Positions 17,051 to 25,903 of a DNA stretch of 64,000 nt are shown in pieces. Source of the stretch: an uncultured Lachnospiraceae bacterium (lineage in GTDB: Bacteria; Bacillota; Clostridia; Lachnospirales; Lachnospiraceae); assembly GCA_949051815.1 (NCBI GenBank), contig CARQVR010000004.1, positions 62,938 through 126,937 on the forward strand, read 5' to 3'. The notes under the pieces are model-generated. The model made no database searches. It worked only from the letters and a program-made list of their open reading frames with translations, and was not told where the DNA came from. Position 1 is the first letter of the stretch. Each line of letters starts with the position of its first letter. The translations under genes and the position numbers were made by a program.

Positions 17051-20000
17051 TCAGCTTTCAGGCTCTGGCTGCTGCTCTTCCGTAACATCAATCTCACTGA
17101 TCGTAATCTCCGCCTTGTTCGTCGTCAGGTTTTTCTGCTGAACAACAAGTTTGATCGTTGCCTTGTTGTTTTCAATCGTCAACGGCTCGCTATCGGCCCT
17201 CACAACCTCGAAATCAGGAGATACACCGCTCGCACCGTTTGCCGCCGCAAGGACAGCGGTAGAAACGGAATCCCATGTACTGTCAGTCTTGATCGTGATC
17301 GTTTTGCTCTCACCGGTCGCCGCAGCCTTCACCGCAGCCGAGATTGCCGTCTTTAATGCCTCGGTAATCTCTTTCTCCTCAGGCTGAACAGGCTCCCCGC
17401 CTTGCTTTGCGGGAATGGTAAGGTTAATTTCCACTGTAGCGCTGTCCTCACCCTTAGTAATTTTAATCGTAGCTTTTAGATAACCAGCAGTACCCGCCTC
17501 CGCTTTAAGGTACTCAATCTGCTTCTTATCGCTCTCAACGTTAATCGCATAAGTAACCGCATCTGTGGCGTTTACTGCACGCTTAACCTGACTAAGTAAA
17601 TCTCTTTCCAAAATCTCTTCGGTTCTGTTGTCACTGGTGAGCCAGTCGGGCTTATTGGTAGCGTCATTGATTCCCTTTGCCCATGCCTCTACCGCTGTTT
17701 TCACCTCTTCTACCGTCATGTCCTTAGGCATAACAGGCGTCACCTTTACCGTCACTTTGACGGACGCAGCCTTCTTGAGATGCTCCTCCCACTGCGCTTC
17801 AGTCATTTCCTTACCGCCGTTTTCGAAGATACTCTCATACTGGCTTCCCTTCGGCGAGAAGTAGATGGTTGCCGGGAATGATGTCTTGTTCTTCCCTAAT
17901 TCCTTCATAAGCGTCAGCGTTATTTTGCCATTCTCCATGCCCGGTTGAATCCAGACATTATTGGTAACTACCATAAAGTTACCGGCAATCTCAACTTCCT
18001 TATCACCGGCCATGATCGAAAAAGGCTGTGTGGAAGCGCCTACACGGTTCTCTATGGTAAGCGTCTCGCTGATGCCATATTTAACGGATGCTGCATCCTT
18101 AATTTTAACCGTGATCTTAACGATCTGGCCTGTCACGCCCTTATTGTCATAGTAATCCCTGTCTGTCGTCGCAGAATATACAAGATAACCGGTCAGATTA
18201 TCCTTATCCTTGGCAAGCGCCTCCGCATCAACGCCGGATTTAATAACGATCATGCCTTTGCTCTCATCAATCTCAAACTTGGATGTAAACTCATTCTCCG
18301 CACCCTTGATATTGGCATTCAAAAGTTTTGTAAACTCTAGGTTCAGGTCGTCAACCGGAATGCTTGATTTACCTGTCAGAACCGCACCCGCATCTTTTAA
18401 ACCGATGGTATAGGATGTGGTCGGCTTGAAGGTAAACTTCTTCACCTTATCCACTTTAACCGTAGCTGCTGCGGGTACTGTGGATGCCGTAAAGTCGCTG
18501 TCTTTCTGGCTGCCCACCGTCACCTTCAACGCATAGCTGCTCTGGTTGAACTTAGGAGCATCGCTGTTAAATGACAGCTCAATGGTTCCTTTCTTCGTGT
18601 CCGCATTGTAATCCTTGATCTCATAGGTTTCTGCAGAGAGGCCGGTCGCAAATGCGGTTAAGTCAGCGCGGTTCTTATCGCTTAACTTGTTCCAGTCAAC
18701 TTCTACAGCCGCCGCCAGCTTACCGCCGTCTGTCGTCGCGCTGGTAACTAATGTGTCAGGAATCTTGCTAAGTTCGATCTTTACCTTCTGCTCTTCCTTT
18801 GTTCCGACAGGATGAAGCGTATTAAGTGCTTTCGCCCCAATCTTCGTACTGCTGCTTCCGAGAACGTCCTTGTTTTTGAATACATACTCGACAGGTTTTG
18901 CCGGGCTTATGGACTTGTCTGTCAGTGTAATCTTAAACTCCTGTTTGTCGGAGGTAAGATACGCCTTGTTGCCCTCCTGCTGTGTCTTCTTACCACTCGT
19001 GATCTTAATATCAAAGTTTGCGTAATCGGGCGCTGCCTCGTAACCGCCTGCTTCCTTTGATACCATTACTTCCGCCACCAGTCTGGATACGGCGGAGCCA
19101 TTGTACTCTACGGTTCCGGTAACGGGGTTTGCCGGATCAACTAATGCCTTGGCATCCGCTGTCCATGTGCCATTTTCGCCGGGTACCGCTTTGGAAATTT
19201 TCAGCGCCAGCGTTTTGTCCTTCGTGCTGTCAAAGATCACGTTAAGGGAAATCTCCGCTTTTGCCTTGCTTCCATCGTTAGCCGTCACGGTAAGTTTTGC
19301 CTTCGCAGGCTTCACTACGGAAATCTTACCGGTCGCACTGACAGCTACGTTCTTTGCGCTGTTTGACTTATAGCTTACGTCGCTATCCGGAACAGTCGCT
19401 TTTGCCAACTCGTCTTCTGTGTATTCTTTATCCTTTGCTACGCCGCTCTCCGCGGTAAACGCTTTCACCAGACCACCGGTAATCGCAGATGCCTCTACAT
19501 CTACCGCATTCTTGCCGTTAGCGACTGCCACTACCTTGTAGCCTTCCAAAACGCTCTCTCTGGCACTGGGTGTTTCACCCTCACTATTCCCACCACCTTC
19601 CGGAGGCGCTGGTGTATTATCTTTGTATACCGGCTTCACGATTGCAACCGTGCTCAGATCCGCGCCCACGTTCGTGATTGAAATCACGTCACTATAGGTA
19701 GCCTCTGCTTTGCCGATAAACTTGGAACCGTTCGGACCGTTGTCTACGGTCGCTTTAATCACGAACTGGTTATCCGCCTCGTCTGCCGCCACCACATAAT
19801 CCTTGTTGACGGTGACAGTACCATTCTTCACGGTTACCATGCCGTACAGGGGATCCGTAGAAGCAAACTCTTCGCCCTGTGCATTTTTCACGATCTCCCA
19901 TGTTACCTTTTTGGTCTTGGGAGCAACTGTCTTGTTTTTTCCGGTTTTATCGCCATTATAATACGCAGCCGCTTTCAGGGTCGCCGCTTTCTTCACCGGC

Positions 20001-23000
20001 TTATATACGCTTGTGCTGGGAACCGTTACGCCAAGAGTGTCAATACCTCTCACCACCGTAACAACCACCGTAGCTCTGGAAGCATACATTGAGTCAGCCG
20101 CTTTCGCCGTCACCTGTACGGTATGCTTGCCGACCGCTGTCTGATCCGTTGCGCTTGCATAGATCTGACCCTTTTCTATTTTCAGATCCTTTAATGCCGC
20201 ATTACCCTTATGCGTAATATCTACGATATCCTTGCTCACAATATCTGTGTATGTCGTGGTCTTTGTAAACTGAGGGGTCGCGATCATAGCTGCTGTCTGA
20301 CCGGTATAAACGGTAGTCGTGCCCTTTTTCAGTTTCAGGTTTACTTCCCACGCGGGAGTCTGTGTCGCAAAAGGTCTTGTGCCTGTTGTGAACTTAACGC
20401 TTCGCGCTTCCGCAACCAGATTGTCATTGATATTAGCCTCTGTAACGGTTGTACTCTTATCTTTTACATGTACAAGGGCAACTTCCACATCGTACTTCCA
20501 TGCGCCGCCGTCACCGTAGGTTGCCTCATCTTTAGCAACCTTAATTTTTACATCCTGTGCAGCGCCGTTTTTAACAATATACTGTGTAGCGACCACATCT
20601 AAAAGATTCGCCGGTCTGCCTTCTCCTGCCTGGGGCGTCACTTTTACTTCGTATAATACCGCGCCCTTTTCGGGAGTATCGATATTTTTCGTGCCCAGTG
20701 TCAGCGTCAGGTCGATATCGCTGGCGCTCTTTAACTTAACGGAGGGCTTCGCCGTAGTGCTGCTGATCAGCGCCTTGGATGTCACCTTAATTGTTTTGCT
20801 TACATCTGCGCCATCGGAAATCACTACTTCCGCAGTTCCTGCATCCTGACCGGTCTGAATCATCAGAAGGCCGGTCTTTTCATCAAATTTGGGTACATCG
20901 ACAATCACGTCTTCTTTGGTTTCGTCTTTTACAGATATAATGAGTCTGGAGACTTCGCCGTTTGTGGTAACTTTATATCCCTTTACCGTGTCGGTAGTCT
21001 GATTCACGCTGTTCGGAGCGGAAATAGAGGATATCACCTTGGATAACTGCAAGGTATAAGTCGCGCCCAATACTTCTTCCGCGTCCTCGCCTTCTCCCTC
21101 TTTCGCGTACAGCTTCAAGGTCAGCTTCTTTCCTGCAACCCCTGTCGCGTTGGCGAGATCAATGGCAGCCTCCGCTACCTCAATGGTAACGACTTCTTTG
21201 CCCTCTACCGGAACGACAGCCCTGGTTCCGTCGAGAAGCTCCGCTCTGCTGATTTTTACAGCCCTTTCCTCTGCGCCCTGCACTATACCCGCTCTGTACA
21301 GTTCATCATAGCTTACGTTGTAAATATTCTTTACAGACGCTACTTCCTGGCCGTTCTTGTCATATAAGCTACGCGCTTTGTATAAGCCGCGCGCGGTAAC
21401 GGTGATCTCCACGTCGCCCGTCATCTTTACGTTAAACTCCGCCGCGCCCTTGGTAACTTTCACGGCAGGGCCTGCTGTCTCATCCACCGTGTAAGATACT
21501 GCCGTCAATGCACAGTTGGTCTTCTGTGTCACTTTAACGGTCACAGTCTGACCCTGCGGGATCTCATTAAACTTATCCTTCGCCAGCACTTTTCCGTTTA
21601 CACTTACAACCGTGTTGACGTTATCTGTGTCACCTGCAAGCGTAAGGCTCTGCGTCACCGCTTCTTCCGTAACGGTAAACGTTTCCCCGCCATCCGGAAG
21701 CGCATTCGTCAGAACGGTATAGGTGTAAGCCGTAGTATCACCGGTCTTTTCTTCTTTGTCTGCATCAATTTGTGTACCGGCAGCATTTGTAACCTTCGGT
21801 GCGAACGCGCCTGCCGCATTGATGACGAAAGAAACCCTCTTTGCGGCTTTTGCAACCACGTATTTGCCCTCTGTCTCCGTAACCGCCGTCCCGTCAACTT
21901 TCACGCCGCCGAGTGTCAGATGCTTCACTTCCTCACCCAGTTTGATCTCTACGGTATTTTCCTTCTCCGTACCAATCGCGTCAGTTCCCACTGTGACTGT
22001 CGCAGGGGTTCCTTTGGTCATGGTCAGTTCGTACTTGGCAGAAGTCGCTACCATGGCATTGCCAGCCGGCTCTTCCACTTTTGTGAGGGTCGCTCCGACA
22101 GCCTTGATGCTCTCGTCGTTGATCTCGTAGCCCGTTGCCGCCTTGAACGTCAGAACCACTTTCTCATTGCGGGATACCGTCTTATCGCCGTCATTCTTTG
22201 TGGTGCCATTAATGCCGTCCTGATCCTGAGTGCCATCAGGCATGGAAATTTCCACTGTAGCGGATTTCTTATCGCTGCCCTCCGCCATCGCGAATGTAAA
22301 TGCGTAGCACTGTGTCTCGTCCAGATCCGCCGTCATGGTAAGCGTCGCGTCAGCTTCAAGACTGCTGATGGTATATGTGCCAGTCGTATCCGGTTTCAGC
22401 TCTTCGCTGCTTGCATCTGTAACCTTAGCTACTTTAAAGAATGCAGCCGGCGCAAGCTTGAAGCTTACACTGGATCCTTCCTTCACATCGCTGATTTTCC
22501 ACTCGCTGTCATCTGCGCCCAGCTCGGGTTTTGCCGCAGCTTCGTCGTTAATCTTGATGTCCGTAACTTTAGCTATTTTCTCATTCTTAGTAAACGTAAC
22601 CGCATACGTGGGAATTTTCTCCGCCGTAACAGCAATCACAACATCGCCGCTTACATTAGGAATGGTGTATGTGCCGTCTGCCCCTGCCACGGGTGTTACC
22701 GCTCCACCACCTACTGTACAGGAAATCGTGGTAATCTTGTGGGTGTCTTTATTCGCGTCTTTCACCTTCGCCGTGAAAGTGAGGGTTTCCCCAGCATCGA
22801 TTTCTGTCTCGGGAGTTGTAGTAACCTCCAATACACTGTCTCCATCCGTCTTGTTTACGGTGATGGTGCATTTCTTCTTTTCCGCGGTTACTTTGATTCC
22901 GATGTCAGCCGTCAGGTTTTCCTTCGTAATCGTATAGGTAACAGCGCCATTCTCGTCCGGGTTGCCTGCTGTAGGCTCTTTCTCGGTAGCATCATCTCCC

Positions 23001-23518
23001 ACCGTATATTTCGCGCCCTTTACCTTATAATTTGCCTTCGGTGTTACCGTGAAGGTAAAATCAGCCTCTCCGGTTACTTTGCCTTCGCCAAGGTCGATCT
23101 CATATCCTTCCTTATTCTCAGTAACGTCAGTTACTGCAAACTCTGCTGCCACGGGCGCCTCGTCACCCATAACGGAAGCGTCGGTATCCTGAACCGGCTC
23201 TTCCTGCTCACCGGAAACAGATTCTTCCACATCCTCCGCGGGATCAATAACGGGTGTATCGTTATCTTCCGGCGTCTCCTCGGAAGCATCTCCTTCCTCA
23301 GGTATTTGCTCGTCGTCTGTGGTATCGCCATCTTCCGGATCTTCCCCGTCGGCTGACTCCTCCACATCTTCCGGTTCGGTACTCTCATCAGCGTCTTCGG
23401 AAGTTTCATTTTCTTCTACTTCCTCTACGTCGGGAGTGGTCTCAGCCGTAGCTTCGATCGCTTCCTCTTCCGCTGCCAGAACCGGCAATGCAGTCTGCGG
23501 TACGGTTGTCAGTACCAC
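17051..23518 (-). CDS. Giant secreted repeat protein (2155 residues), signal peptide split by a probable frameshift
   Basis: A very large extracellular protein of unknown family. As read, it starts at a GTG (23518) with VVLTTVPQTALPVLAAEEE, which looks like the second half of a signal peptide plus its cleavage site. A basic N region lies just upstream in another frame. Residues about 20-125 are an acidic stalk (TEPEDVEE, EEGDASEETPED). The rest is a series of about 80-100-residue beta-rich modules with recurring phrases such as YTVGDDATEKEPTAGNP, VTAEKK and KVTPQAGEG, consistent with Ig-like or adhesin domains. It ends TEEQQPEPES with no LPXTG, SLH repeat or membrane helix, so how it is retained is unclear. 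It is flanked on both sides by Uma2 genes facing the other way. Confidence 0.8.
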   Translation of the reverse strand: MVLTTVPQTALPVLAAEEEAIEATAETTPDVEEVEENETSEDADESTEPEDVEESADGEDPEDGDTTDDEQIPEEGDASEETPEDNDTPVIDPAEDVEESVSGEQEEPVQDTDASVMGDEAPVAAEFAVTDVTENKEGYEIDLGEGKVTGEADFTFTVTPKANYKVKGAKYTVGDDATEKEPTAGNPDENGAVTYTITKENLTADIGIKVTAEKKKCTITVNKTDGDSVLEVTTTPETEIDAGETLTFTAKVKDANKDTHKITTISCTVGGGAVTPVAGADGTYTIPNVSGDVVIAVTAEKIPTYAVTFTKNEKIAKVTDIKINDEAAAKPELGADDSEWKISDVKEGSSVSFKLAPAAFFKVAKVTDASSEELKPDTTGTYTISSLEADATLTMTADLDETQCYAFTFAMAEGSDKKSATVEISMPDGTQDQDGINGTTKNDGDKTVSRNEKVVLTFKAATGYEINDESIKAVGATLTKVEEPAGNAMVATSAKYELTMTKGTPATVTVGTDAIGTEKENTVEIKLGEEVKHLTLGGVKVDGTAVTETEGKYVVAKAAKRVSFVINAAGAFAPKVTNAAGTQIDADKEEKTGDTTAYTYTVLTNALPDGGETFTVTEEAVTQSLTLAGDTDNVNTVVSVNGKVLAKDKFNEIPQGQTVTVKVTQKTNCALTAVSYTVDETAGPAVKVTKGAAEFNVKMTGDVEITVTARGLYKARSLYDKNGQEVASVKNIYNVSYDELYRAGIVQGAEERAVKISRAELLDGTRAVVPVEGKEVVTIEVAEAAIDLANATGVAGKKLTLKLYAKEGEGEDAEEVLGATYTLQLSKVISSISAPNSVNQTTDTVKGYKVTTNGEVSRLIISVKDETKEDVIVDVPKFDEKTGLLMIQTGQDAGTAEVVISDGADVSKTIKVTSKALISSTTAKPSVKLKSASDIDLTLTLGTKNIDTPEKGAVLYEVKVTPQAGEGRPANLLDVVATQYIVKNGAAQDVKIKVAKDEATYGDGGAWKYDVEVALVHVKDKSTTVTEANINDNLVAEARSVKFTTGTRPFATQTPAWEVNLKLKKGTTTVYTGQTAAMIATPQFTKTTTYTDIVSKDIVDITHKGNAALKDLKIEKGQIYASATDQTAVGKHTVQVTAKAADSMYASRATVVVTVVRGIDTLGVTVPSTSVYKPVKKAATLKAAAYYNGDKTGKNKTVAPKTKKVTWEIVKNAQGEEFASTDPLYGMVTVKNGTVTVNKDYVVAADEADNQFVIKATVDNGPNGSKFIGKAEATYSDVISITNVGADLSTVAIVKPVYKDNTPAPPEGGGNSEGETPSARESVLEGYKVVAVANGKNAVDVEASAITGGLVKAFTAESGVAKDKEYTEDELAKATVPDSDVSYKSNSAKNVAVSATGKISVVKPAKAKLTVTANDGSKAKAEISLNVIFDSTKDKTLALKISKAVPGENGTWTADAKALVDPANPVTGTVEYNGSAVSRLVAEVMVSKEAGGYEAAPDYANFDIKITSGKKTQQEGNKAYLTSDKQEFKITLTDKSISPAKPVEYVFKNKDVLGSSSTKIGAKALNTLHPVGTKEEQKVKIELSKIPDTLVTSATTDGGKLAAAVEVDWNKLSDKNRADLTAFATGLSAETYEIKDYNADTKKGTIELSFNSDAPKFNQSSYALKVTVGSQKDSDFTASTVPAAATVKVDKVKKFTFKPTTSYTIGLKDAGAVLTGKSSIPVDDLNLEFTKLLNANIKGAENEFTSKFEIDESKGMIVIKSGVDAEALAKDKDNLTGYLVYSATTDRDYYDNKGVTGQIVKITVKIKDAASVKYGISETLTIENRVGASTQPFSIMAGDKEVEIAGNFMVVTNNVWIQPGMENGKITLTLMKELGKNKTSFPATIYFSPKGSQYESIFENGGKEMTEAQWEEHLKKAASVKVTVKVTPVMPKDMTVEEVKTAVEAWAKGINDATNKPDWLTSDNRTEEILERDLLSQVKRAVNATDAVTYAINVESDKKQIEYLKAEAGTAGYLKATIKITKGEDSATVEINLTIPAKQGGEPVQPEEKEITEALKTAISAAVKAAATGESKTITIKTDSTWDSVSTAVLAAANGASGVSPDFEVVRADSEPLTIENNKATIKLVVQQKNLTTNKAEITISEIDVTEEQQPEPES

Positions 23519-23804
23519 ATCCGGCAGGAAATATTTCTTAATATTTTCTTAATTTTACTTTTTCCTGTAAACACTGGTGTTTCCGCCCGTTCCCGCCAGA
23601 TCCGCGCTTTTTATTTCGTTTTCATTTCACTTGTTATTGCGCAAAAATCGTCGATTTGTCGCTAATTTGTTTCCAATTCCTTTTTTAGTCATTTGCAGAA
23701 GCGCAGAATATACAGGCGCGGAAACGATTCCGGCGAGCCAAAAATTTGTCACTAATTTGTTGCGAATGACATCTATTACAGTTGTTATTTTCGTTTTTTC
23801 GTTC
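23519..23804. other. Intergenic region upstream of the giant gene, with a direct repeat
   Basis: It holds the out-of-frame N-region codons of the giant protein (about 23520-23575). Farther out there is a 17-bp direct repeat TTTGTC(G/A)CTAATTTGTT at 23655-23671 and 23745-23761, 90 bp apart. The repeat could be regulatory for the giant gene or for the Uma2 promoter at 23805. No other gene is supported. Confidence 0.5.
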
Positions 23805-23833
23805 TTGACATTTCGTTCTACTGCCCTCATAAT
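23805..23833 (+). promoter_or_regulatory. Promoter of the second Uma2-family gene
   Basis: TTGACA (23805-23810), 17-bp spacer, CATAAT (23828-23833). Start expected near 23840. It aligns with the promoter of copy 1, including the following ACAAAG(T/C)ATAT sequence. Confidence 0.8.
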
Positions 23834-23839
23834 AAATAC

Positions 23840-24078
23840 AAAGCATATACATTCTACTGACAACAAATATTCGGAGCTTTCTTACAATCGACTCCGAAAT
23901 CATAAGAAATCAGCAATTCCGGCTGATTTTCCAGTCTCTATTTCAGAATTTCTATGCTTTTAAATCAACCATTACAATTTAAAAGCAGGAGATTCTAAAC
24001 CGCCGCAATACCGTAACGGCGGATGGGCAAATACCAGAACAATAGTCCCATTTTCTCCTGCGGAACAGGAGGAAAACT
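23840..24078 (+). ncRNA. Structured mRNA leader of Uma2 gene 2 (candidate cis-regulatory RNA)
   Basis: About 239 nt with the same architecture as 16056-16291. GACAACAAATATTCGG at 23859-23874. P1 TTCGGAG/CTCCGAA (23870-23898; in copy 1 the central pair is T-A instead of A-T). P2 AAATCAG/CTGATTT (23907-23929; a different sequence from copy 1 but still paired). P3 GCTTTTAAAT/ATTTAAAAGC (23956-23986). P4 GCAGGAGA (23985-23992) with TCTCCTGC (24054-24061), enclosing a CCGCCG/CGGCGG hairpin. P5 CTCCTG (24055-24060) with CAGGAG (24066-24071) over the ribosome site. The compensatory changes in P1 and P2 support RNA structure. Confidence 0.65.
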
Positions 24079-24681
24079 ATGGAAGTCAGAAATTCACAGC
24101 ACCGGTATGAGCCGGAAGAAAAGGAGCGATTCATGGCAATCAGGGGAGGAAAAGGGTATACAGTCGCAGATATAGAAGCGCTACCGGAAGGAGAACGGGC
24201 GGAGCTTATCGACGGGGAAATGTTTCGTATGGATTCCCCTACCCTGACACATCAGGATCTTCTCATACAGCTTGCCATAGAAATCGGCCTTCATATCAGA
24301 AAAAATAAGGGAAACTGCAAGGTACTTCCTGCGCCTTTTGGCGTATATATCAAGGAGGACAAGCGAAACTACGTGGAGCCGGACATTTCCGTAATTTGCA
24401 ACAGGGACCGGCTTGACCAAAAGGGCTGTCACGGCGCGCCGGACTGGGTAATTGAAATCCTCTCTCCCTCCAGCGTGAAAATGGACTGTGTCCGGAAGCT
24501 AAAGCTATACCGCGAAACCGAGGTGCGGGAATACTGGATCATTGATGCAGAAAAAGAAACGGTTACGGTCTACGAAGAAGCGCATTGGGACGAACCCGTG
24601 CGCCACTCCTTCTCCGACCGGATTCAGGCCGGAATTTTTGAAAATTTATATCTGGAGCTTTCAAAGCTGGATATCGCCTGA
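24079..24681 (+). CDS. Uma2 family (DUF820) restriction-endonuclease-fold protein, copy 2
   Basis: 200 residues, or 182 from the second ATG at 24133. Close paralogue of the gene at 16292, with long identical blocks (DIEALPEGERAELIDGEMFR, DKRNYVEPDI, VREYWI). PD-(D/E)xK-type elements are PDISVIC and APDWVIEILSPSSVKM. As in copy 1 there are two ribosome sites, ACAGGAGG before the first ATG and AAGGAG six bases before the second, and the same 18-codon spacing between starts. The first is under the structured leader. Cellular role unknown; no partner toxin, transposase or nuclease gene adjoins it. Confidence 0.88.
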   Translation: MEVRNSQHRYEPEEKERFMAIRGGKGYTVADIEALPEGERAELIDGEMFRMDSPTLTHQDLLIQLAIEIGLHIRKNKGNCKVLPAPFGVYIKEDKRNYVEPDISVICNRDRLDQKGCHGAPDWVIEILSPSSVKMDCVRKLKLYRETEVREYWIIDAEKETVTVYEEAHWDEPVRHSFSDRIQAGIFENLYLELSKLDIA

Positions 24682-24748
24682 GTCGCTCTTCTCATTTGTA
24701 AAACCGTCCGGCGAAGCGCACTTGCATTTTCGCGGCCGTGAAACGGTA

Positions 24749-24788
24749 AAAGACCATCGGAACAATGAAGCACGTTCCGATGGTCTTT
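24749..24788. terminator. Strong bidirectional terminator
   Basis: Perfect 15-bp arms AAAGACCATCGGAAC and GTTCCGATGGTCTTT around a 10-base loop, between the convergent Uma2 copy 2 and yjfF genes. Confidence 0.9.
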
Positions 24789-24834
24789 CCTTATTCTTAT
24801 AAAAGCATCTGCCCTTTTACAACCTTCTTATTTC

Positions 24835-25902
24835 TCAGTTCGCCGCATTTCTCTTCTTTCTCACAGACATAACCACACTCTGAACCACAAGGAACAGGCA
24901 GAGCATAGCCGCCTTTGTAATGCCGGTCCACCACGCTTCATCAAATCCGATGGATGATACAATATTCTGGATCGTACTCAGGGAGAGTACACCAAAGAAA
25001 GTACCAACCACGTTACCCACACCGCCTGTCAGCATGGTGCCGCCGATAATGGAGGAAGCGATTGCATCCATTTCAGCACCGGCTGCATTGGAAGGAGAGC
25101 CGGAACCCACATGCAGGAAATAAATGAAGCCGCCGATTCCCGCCAGAAGACCACAGATCAAATGGGAGAGGAATTTCGTTCTCTTCACGTTGATACCGAG
25201 CATCAGTGCGCTCTGTTTGTTGCCGCCTACCGCGTAGAAATTACGTCCCATCTTGGTCCAGCGCAGCAGTGCAAACATCACGATTACTACCAGAATAGCA
25301 ATCAGCACGCCAATCTCCACATACGCGGGCACATAGATACCCTTTTTATTGATCGAGCCGAGCCCCGGCACATTAATACGCGTCGTCTTAAGCGCAACGA
25401 ACGCTTCGTTCGCCACATTAAAGGGGGAACTGTTCACTACAGTGGTCATACCTTTCGCAAAGAACATACCCGCCAGTGTAACGATAAAGGGCTGGATATC
25501 CAGGTATGCCACCATGAAACCCTGAAACGCGCCGAAGGCAAGCCCAATCGCCAGCGCAATCAGAATCGCACCAAAAACATTGCCGCCCTTATAATCGAGA
25601 TAGACTGCACAGCACATGCTCACCAGAGCGGTCACGCCACCCACGGAAATATCGATTCCGCCGGTAATCATGACAAGACTCATGCCGCAGGCAAGGATAA
25701 TGAGTGCAGCATTGGAGTTTAAAAGCAGAAAAAAGGTCTGTGGCTTTAAAAAGCCTGCGCGTAAAAATACGACAGCTCCTATATACATCAGGAAAAATAC
25801 GATGACCGTGATCGTCAGGAGCAGATTGGTATCGGTCATGCCCATCAGCTTTGCGCCAAGACCTTTGCCCGCAGACGCGTTATTCTTATCTGTCTTTGCC
25901 AT
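24835..25902 (-). CDS. yjfF: Sugar ABC transporter permease, YjfF/RbsC type
   Basis: Integral membrane channel subunit of a monosaccharide importer, 355 residues with about nine to ten hydrophobic helices. Family markers are ACGMSLVMITGGIDISVGG near residue 72, DIQPFIVTLAGMFFAKGMT near 140 and the EAA-like loop ALMLGINVKRTKFLSH near 235. Together with the YtfT-like permease it would form a heterodimer, as in the E. coli galactofuranose system YtfQRT-YjfF. It is the last gene of the operon, one base after the neighbour's stop region (25902/25904), and ends at a strong terminator. Confidence 0.9.
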   Translation of the reverse strand: MAKTDKNNASAGKGLGAKLMGMTDTNLLLTITVIVFFLMYIGAVVFLRAGFLKPQTFFLLLNSNAALIILACGMSLVMITGGIDISVGGVTALVSMCCAVYLDYKGGNVFGAILIALAIGLAFGAFQGFMVAYLDIQPFIVTLAGMFFAKGMTTVVNSSPFNVANEAFVALKTTRINVPGLGSINKKGIYVPAYVEIGVLIAILVVIVMFALLRWTKMGRNFYAVGGNKQSALMLGINVKRTKFLSHLICGLLAGIGGFIYFLHVGSGSPSNAAGAEMDAIASSIIGGTMLTGGVGNVVGTFFGVLSLSTIQNIVSSIGFDEAWWTGITKAAMLCLFLVVQSVVMSVRKKRNAAN

Positions 25903-25903
25903 T

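Noticed and set aside
17051..23518. Sortase-anchored surface protein
   Set aside because: The C terminus (TEEQQPEPES) has no LPXTG motif, hydrophobic helix or basic tail, so cell-wall sorting cannot be claimed.
23627..23903. Small minus-strand open frames in the 23.6-23.9 kb gap
   Set aside because: They overlap the Uma2 copy 2 promoter and leader, lack ribosome sites and resemble no protein.
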